A stretch of 10,057 bases of DNA from JAAZFF01 sp964405775 (GTDB lineage: Bacteria; Verrucomicrobiota; Kiritimatiellia; RFP12; UBA3636), in NCBI GenBank assembly GCA_964405775.1, contig CAYOPG010000079.1, forward strand, positions 1 through 10,057, in the 5' to 3' direction. The position numbers and the translations under genes are program-made. The notes under the pieces were generated by a model. The model saw nothing but the letters and a program-made list of their open reading frames with translations. It was not told the DNA's origin and did not search any database. Below are positions 5,922-10,057 of the stretch, in pieces (the stretch's first letter is position 1; each line of letters begins with the position of its first letter).

Positions 5922-6236
5922 ATGAACGATGACCTGTTTTCGATCCCCGCCGGAACGCCAGAGGCCGAGCCCCCCGCGCACCACAACCTGGTCGGTGCCT
6001 TCCTGCACAACAGACGTAGTCGCGTCTTTCACTTCAGTGAGAGATATGCTCATAGACTCGACGGCTGGCTCGCCGCCGACGTCAAGCAACAACAACATTC
6101 CGGTCTTGCCGTCAACGACAGCACTATAATCATCTCCTTCCAATATGAAATTGCCCTCGTTCTGCTTAATCCCCGCCGCGGCTATTCCAGCCGCCATGCA
6201 TACGGTTACGCTAAAAGCTAATCCTGTTTTTCGCAT
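5904..6236 (-). pseudogene. N-terminal stub of a secreted protein
   Basis: From the ATG at 6236 a signal peptide (MRKTGLAFSVTVCMAAGIAAA) leads into about 65 residues that look like a beta-rich N-terminal domain (FILEGDDYSAVVDGKTGMLL, then SMSISLTEVKDATTSVVQ). This pattern is seen at the start of secreted polysaccharide-acting proteins in Lentisphaerota-like genomes, but no family can be fixed. The last ~23 residues, up to the stop at 5904-5906, read across the antisense of the interrupted gene and the frame then ends, so the protein is truncated to 110 codons. The missing C-terminal part is not in the window to the left. It faces away from the regulator gene, as a divergently controlled partner might. 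Confidence 0.6.
5922..5975 (+). pseudogene. 5' remnant of a host gene, cut off by the accessory block
   Basis: The reading frame starts MNDDLFSIPAGTPEAEPPA, then continues in a frame (to 6221) that is only the antisense of the secreted-protein stub. The opening is protein-like and has a promoter six bases upstream, so I read it as the first ~18 codons of a gene whose remainder has been separated by insertion. The start is reminiscent of bacterial RarA/MgsA-type ATPases (acidic -DDLF- then Pro/Ala linker), but 18 residues cannot establish this. The junction is placed at roughly 5965-5985 from composition and protein content only. Confidence 0.4.
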
Positions 6237-6391
6237 TTATGCTCTTTTTTCAATCTGATGCCTGCCATCATCTCTCTTTCGACCCGGCGCACTATATTTT
6301 CACTGCCGAGTAGTTATTCTTGCATTTATCCCGGGAGTTTAGACGAGAGCATGAGACAAGTCAACACGTTAATATACAATAAAAATACCAA

Positions 6392-6420
6392 TTGACATAA
6401 AAAAAACATTTTAGTACAGT
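6392..6420 (+). promoter_or_regulatory. Predicted sigma70 promoter of the regulator-glycosidase unit
   Basis: A perfect -35 TTGACA (6392-6397), a 17-nt spacer containing a run of eight A, and TACAGT (6415-6420, four of six consensus bases). Transcription would start near 6427, leaving a leader of about 90 nt to the GTG at 6517. Confidence 0.65.
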
Positions 6421-6431
6421 CTGGTTCAGAC
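6419..6431 (+). promoter_or_regulatory. Candidate operator overlapping the -10 box and start site
   Basis: GTCTG-GTT-CAGAC is a perfect 5-bp-arm palindrome with a 3-nt centre, placed over the end of the -10 and the expected transcription start. This is the position and size expected of a GntR-type operator that blocks initiation. The likely binder is the regulator encoded immediately downstream (autoregulation; inference). Confidence 0.4.
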
Positions 6432-6516
6432 ACTTAAAGGAGTCGGGCTTTATCGAGGGTTTTCACCCGCTAGGCTTCGAACCCTGGCATTTAGAAATAT
6501 AAAACGGAGATATCTC

Positions 6517-7671
6517 GTGAACGACAACATTGCTGCATGCGACTCGCCCCGAGCACGCGTCATACGTACTGTACGTGGTTGGATTCAGGACGACATACTA
6601 CGCCCAGGGGACGTTATCCCCACAGAGCTCGCGCTCTGCGAGCGCTTAGACATGTCACGCGGCACTGTCAGAGCCGCGCTTGCTGAATTGACCGATCTTG
6701 GGTTGCTTGTGGCAAAAAAAGGCTGTCGTAGAATCGTTGCCACGCCTGCACAGCCAATATCGGCCACTATGCGGCGCACAATAGTGTTAATATCCGGCCT
6801 CGAGGAGCCGGTTGGCGACTGGCAAGAGACGACCGGCAGGTTGCACGCCATAGAAGGCGGCGCTTTGCGAGCAATTCAGAGAGAGGACTACTACGGCCTA
6901 TCGGTAAAGCCGGACGCTCTTGGTGAAAATGAACTTGCTGATCTGTGCAATGACCACCCTGCCGGGGTTCTGATCCCCGACCCATACGCCACCCGTCTGG
7001 CAGCAATAGGCGTGGCAAAGATGTTCTCTAAAAACGGGATCCCAGTTGTTTTCAACGCGGATGGCGGTAATGTCGATGAGTTCGACCGCGTTGTCTCCGA
7101 CCAGCATCTCGGCTCAAAAAAAATCGCGCAGGCGCTAATGGCGCGTGGATGCAAACGCATACTGCGCATTTGGGCTCGCGAACCGGATCTATATTGGATA
7201 CGCGCACGCAACACCGGTTTTGAGGAAGCGATGAAAGAGGCCGGGATTAAAAGTATTCCGCCTGTGCGAGTCCTGGGCCTACCCAATATCAAGAAGCCGA
7301 CACGCGACACTTTTGAAAGCCAGACGAGACTGTTTGTCGGGTTTCTTGTTGAACAACTGACAAAGAAAACGAATCGTCCTGACGCCCTCATGGTCACCTC
7401 AGACGCCGAAGTGCCTGCCGTGTCCGCCGCCTGCCGCGTCCTTGGCCTAATTCCCGGCAAAGATGTTCTCATCGCGGGATTCGACAATATGTGGCAGCGT
7501 ATTCCTGAACGCCAGTTCGAAGACACTCCGCCTGCGTTTTCTGCCGACAAAAATAACGTCCGCATCGGAGAATCCATGGTCGAGCTCCTCACCGCGCGCG
7601 TGAACTGCGAATTGCCCAAAGAACCGCAAAGAGTAGTCGTCGAGCCCGATCTTACGGAACCAGGTTTTTAA
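6517..7671 (+). CDS. Transcriptional regulator: GntR-type DNA-binding domain fused to LacI-like sensor domain
   Basis: A 384-aa regulator. Residues ~10-75 form a GntR-type winged helix-turn-helix: VRGWIQDDILRPGDVIPTE, then LCERLDMSRGTVRAALAEL as the recognition part, then the wing (GLLVAKKG). From ~88 onward it resembles a periplasmic-binding-protein-like LacI/GalR sensor, with GVLIP near 112-116, a VVSDQHLGSKKIAQ stretch, and VLIAGFDN near the end. This architecture is that of AraR and of many regulators of glycoside degradation in Lentisphaerota-like bacteria, so a sugar inducer is expected. The start is GTG, supported by GGAG seven bases upstream. The frame is intact, and the glycosidase gene starts 40 nt after its stop, so the two are probably one transcript. 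Confidence 0.88.
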   Translation: MNDNIAACDSPRARVIRTVRGWIQDDILRPGDVIPTELALCERLDMSRGTVRAALAELTDLGLLVAKKGCRRIVATPAQPISATMRRTIVLISGLEEPVGDWQETTGRLHAIEGGALRAIQREDYYGLSVKPDALGENELADLCNDHPAGVLIPDPYATRLAAIGVAKMFSKNGIPVVFNADGGNVDEFDRVVSDQHLGSKKIAQALMARGCKRILRIWAREPDLYWIRARNTGFEEAMKEAGIKSIPPVRVLGLPNIKKPTRDTFESQTRLFVGFLVEQLTKKTNRPDALMVTSDAEVPAVSAACRVLGLIPGKDVLIAGFDNMWQRIPERQFEDTPPAFSADKNNVRIGESMVELLTARVNCELPKEPQRVVVEPDLTEPGF

Positions 7672-7710
7672 TCGCACCACAAATCACACTACGTCTGGAG
7701 GAATCTGAAA

Positions 7711-9969
7711 ATGCCATTCGCAAAATCATTTGTAAAATAACTAAATGGCGTTCCGGTGCTGCATATTGACTACGTCCCGTTCCACGGAATGACAGCCACA
7801 AGCGTCGCTTTCAACGACGCGGAGGTCATCCGGGACTTTACGGAGTCCGGCGTCGAGATAATGATGATATGGATTGAGATCGGCATCAAATGCTGGAAGG
7901 CGCCCGGAGTGTATGATTGGACATACGCTGAGGAAAAACTGCGGCACTTCGCGGAGAACAGCGGCGACACTAAGTGGATTATCAGAGTACGTCTTGGCCT
8001 CCTTGCTCGCTGGTGGGCTTTCGAGAACCCGTCAGAAGTGCACAATCCTCCGGGAGACAGTTCGGGAAAGCCCGACGAGGGTCTCGCCGTAGCGAACGTC
8101 GCTTCATCAGTCTGGGTTAGGGACGTTTGCGAGATAGTCAGAGATTTCGTCACTTGGCTCAAGGACACTGAGTGGGCACCGCGCATCTGCGGCTTCATGC
8201 TAAACGCCTGATCTACCGAAGAATGGCTCATATTCGACGTCAACAACACATCAAACGGGAAGTACCACCCAGTTTACATGCGCGAGTTCCGCAACTGGCT
8301 CCGAAGCAAATACAGCAATGATGTCAATGCGTTACGCTCCGCATGGAAAACGCGCGAAGACGCCCCCGCGGACCTGGATCTGAGTTTCGATACGGCTTCA
8401 CGCCCCGGAGGGCACCACCGCAAAGGCAGCCATATATGGGGTCCATACTCGCTCCGCGACCCTGCGGAAGACCAGCGAGCCACCGATTACTACCGATTCC
8501 TGAATGAGACGCTTGCAAACAATCTAATCGCGATCTGCCGCGCCGCAAAGGAAGCGGCCGGAACTCCCATCGTATGTGGCGGGTTCCACAGCTACCTATG
8601 GTGGGAAACGGGCGTATACAGCTACACGCAGGAGTATGGCCACACGCTAATCCAAATCCTGAATGAAAGTCCGTGGGTCGACTTCGTTTCGGACATCACT
8701 TCATACGACTGTCGATACCCCGGCGGCCCCTCGGGATACCTCGGACTCCCACACAGCCTAAACCTGAACAACAAACTCCACTACACCGAGGTAGACCTCC
8801 GCACCATCGTCGGACTGCCTGAAAAATGGCGCGCGGCGTGGCAGAGTGCCGACACTTCCACCATTCCAGCGCACAAGTCAGAACCCGTCATCCCGGAAAA
8901 AGTATGGAACTGGAACAATGGCTATTGCGGCCGGGACGAAGAAGAGCAACTTGCCCTGCTCCGGCGTGAACACCTGCACAACATTATAACGGGCACGCCC
9001 TATTGGTGGTTCGACATAGGAGGGCACCACTACCAGCCCCCGTTTATAAAAAAAGGTCTCAAACAACTTAGCGACATCGGGAAACTGTCTGTTAAATGGG
9101 ATCGCCGCCCTATCGCGGAAGTCGCGTTCGTCTGCTCAGAAGACACCCCTATGCGCCAAGCCTCGATGAGCGGCGAACTACTGCGATTCGAACTCGAAAG
9201 CGCGCACGGCCTTCTCGTCGACCTTTGCGCACGCAAATGGGGTCTAGCGGGATTGCCTTATGACACGTATGAGCTGTACGATCTCAACCACCGAGATTTT
9301 CCCGGAGACCAATACAAGCTCCTCATTTTCGTAAACTGCGCGGAAGTTTCTGATAAAGCCGCTTAGGGTGTACGCCGCTGGCAGAACAACGGCCGCACGA
9401 TGCTCTGGACTTATGCAGCCGACGTATTCCACGGCAACAAGATAGCCCCGGAGCTTGCTGAAGACGTCACCGGCATTCGCCTCGGATGGCGAAACCAGCG
9501 CCAAAACATCCACGTAAACATAAAGGGCTCTCATCCACTCTGCCAAGGTGGCGAAAAACTGGATTTCGGTACAGAAGGCTCTGTCGGCCCCGTGTTCTTC
9601 GCCAATGATCCGAATGCCACGGTGCTTGGCACGCTTCGCGAAGGCGGAGAGGCCGCCTTCACCCTTCGCGACCATGGCGAATGGCGCAGCTTATACCTTT
9701 CGATGCTCAACTTCGGACCAGGCCTATTCCGCAACATTGCGCGTTTCGCGGGCGCACACGTGTGGTGCGACAGCGACGATGTCATTTACGCAAACCGGTC
9801 TATCCTATGCCTCCACACGGCCACCGGCGGCTCCAAGACAATCCAACTCCCCCGCCCTGCGTACGTCACAGACTTGTGGACAGGTGAACGCTCTTCCACA
9901 GCGGTGGAATCGATTCATGTCAATGGATCCCACTTCCGCACCTTTGGCTGGCGGACAGAGTACGTTTGA
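7711..9969 (+). pseudogene. GH42-like glycoside hydrolase (clan GH-A), inactivated by three in-frame stops
   Basis: One frame of 753 codons from ATG 7711 (GGAGG upstream, about nine bases away) to TGA 9967-9969, broken by TAA at codon 10 (7738-7740), TGA at codon 167 (8209-8211) and TAG at codon 552 (9364-9366). No frameshift is needed to read it. The N-terminal two-thirds look like a GH-A TIM barrel: PVLHIDYVPFHGM as strand 1, a TEEW motif (codons 169-172) as the probable acid/base site, and YTEVDLRT with Glu at codon 360 as the probable nucleophile. Codons ~465-580 resemble the GH42 middle (trimerisation) domain, and the end is a beta domain. No signal peptide is visible. A beta-galactosidase-like activity is inferred by family only. 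The longest open piece (8278-9366) lacks strand 1 and the acid/base site, so no fragment should be active. Confidence 0.8.
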
Positions 9970-10057
9970 AAAGGTGTCCGGCAATTGCCGTAGGCAGCAA
10001 TAACTAGTCGACCATGCAAAAGCCGCATTTTGCGCAAAGTGATTCCATCCGACTTCA
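9970..10057. other. Sequence after the glycosidase pseudogene
   Basis: No gene is recognised. It opens with a 12-nt perfect palindrome CGGCAATTGCCG (9979-9990) ten bases after the stop; no T-tract follows, so a terminator is doubtful. The interrupted gene of 5922 does not visibly resume here, so the accessory block continues past the window. Confidence 0.4.

Larger units (their letters stand above)
6237..6516. other. AT-rich divergent control region
   Basis: These 280 nt carry no ORF and are clearly richer in A/T than the rest. They hold the plus-strand promoter (6392-6420), an operator-like palindrome (6419-6431) and a ~90-nt leader with a small stem (GGGT/ACCC, 6457-6468). On the minus strand TATAGT (6296-6291) could be a -10 for the secreted-protein stub, but no good -35 goes with it. 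Confidence 0.5.

Noticed and set aside
6468..6492. A tRNA T-arm-like sequence on the minus strand (GGGTTCGAAGCC), possibly an integration-site tRNA fragment
   Set aside because: The stem has a mismatch and no matching acceptor, D-arm or anticodon arm is found at tRNA distances.
6891..7619. A 242-codon minus-strand open frame opposite the regulator
   Set aside because: Shadow of the intact GntR/LacI-type gene, rich in Arg/Ser as expected of antisense.
7738..9366. Stop-codon reassignment or programmed readthrough to explain the three internal stops
   Set aside because: All three stop types are hit, other genes in the window end normally with TAA, TAG and TGA, and no recoding signal is evident; nonsense mutation is simpler.

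Overview
The window appears to come from a diderm bacterium of the Verrucomicrobiota/Kiritimatiellota/Lentisphaerota type. This is inferred from an outer-membrane porin ending in Phe, a GntR-type wHTH fused to a LacI-like sensor beside a GH42-like glycosidase, and a dispersed 'cacgaagacgcgaaggacacg'-style intergenic repeat; no marker gene is present, so the placement is tentative. Base composition is GC-rich on the left and visibly less so from about 5975 onward.

Left part (1-4564). A compact minus-strand operon makes a glycine betaine/proline-betaine ABC uptake system: outer-membrane porin (4564-3332), ProV/OpuAA-like ATPase with two CBS domains (3304-2075), ProW/OpuAB-like permease (2078-1233) and a ProX/OpuAC-like substrate-binding lipoprotein (1203-292). 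Gaps are 27 nt, a 4-nt ATGA overlap and 29 nt. The porin as first gene suggests an outer-membrane entry path made together with the inner-membrane transporter. The operon lies between two copies of a ~57-bp direct repeat.

Middle (4565-5921). A DUF1643 gene (5100-5612) reads away from the operon. It lies between two elaborate inverted-repeat structures (4851-4905 and 5609-5865) whose ends share the 9-mer CGGTCAGTC/GACTGACCG, present four times in mirror-symmetric order. Its likely promoter has the -10 box six bases before an ATG at 4960, implying a leaderless 39-codon ORF ahead of DUF1643. A second promoter with identical geometry (5886-5921) drives a gene starting at 5922 that reads about 18 plausible residues and is then cut off.

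Right part (about 5975-10057). A lower-GC accessory block seems to interrupt the gene starting at 5922. It holds the N-terminal stub of a secreted protein (minus strand), a divergent AT-rich region with a good sigma70 promoter and an operator-like palindrome, an intact GntR/LacI-type regulator (6517-7671), and 40 nt later a GH42-like glycoside hydrolase gene (7711-9969). That gene keeps one reading frame for 753 codons but carries three internal stops, one each of TAA, TGA and TAG, with no frameshift. The regulator is intact while its presumed target enzyme is dead. The last ~90 nt carry no recognisable gene.
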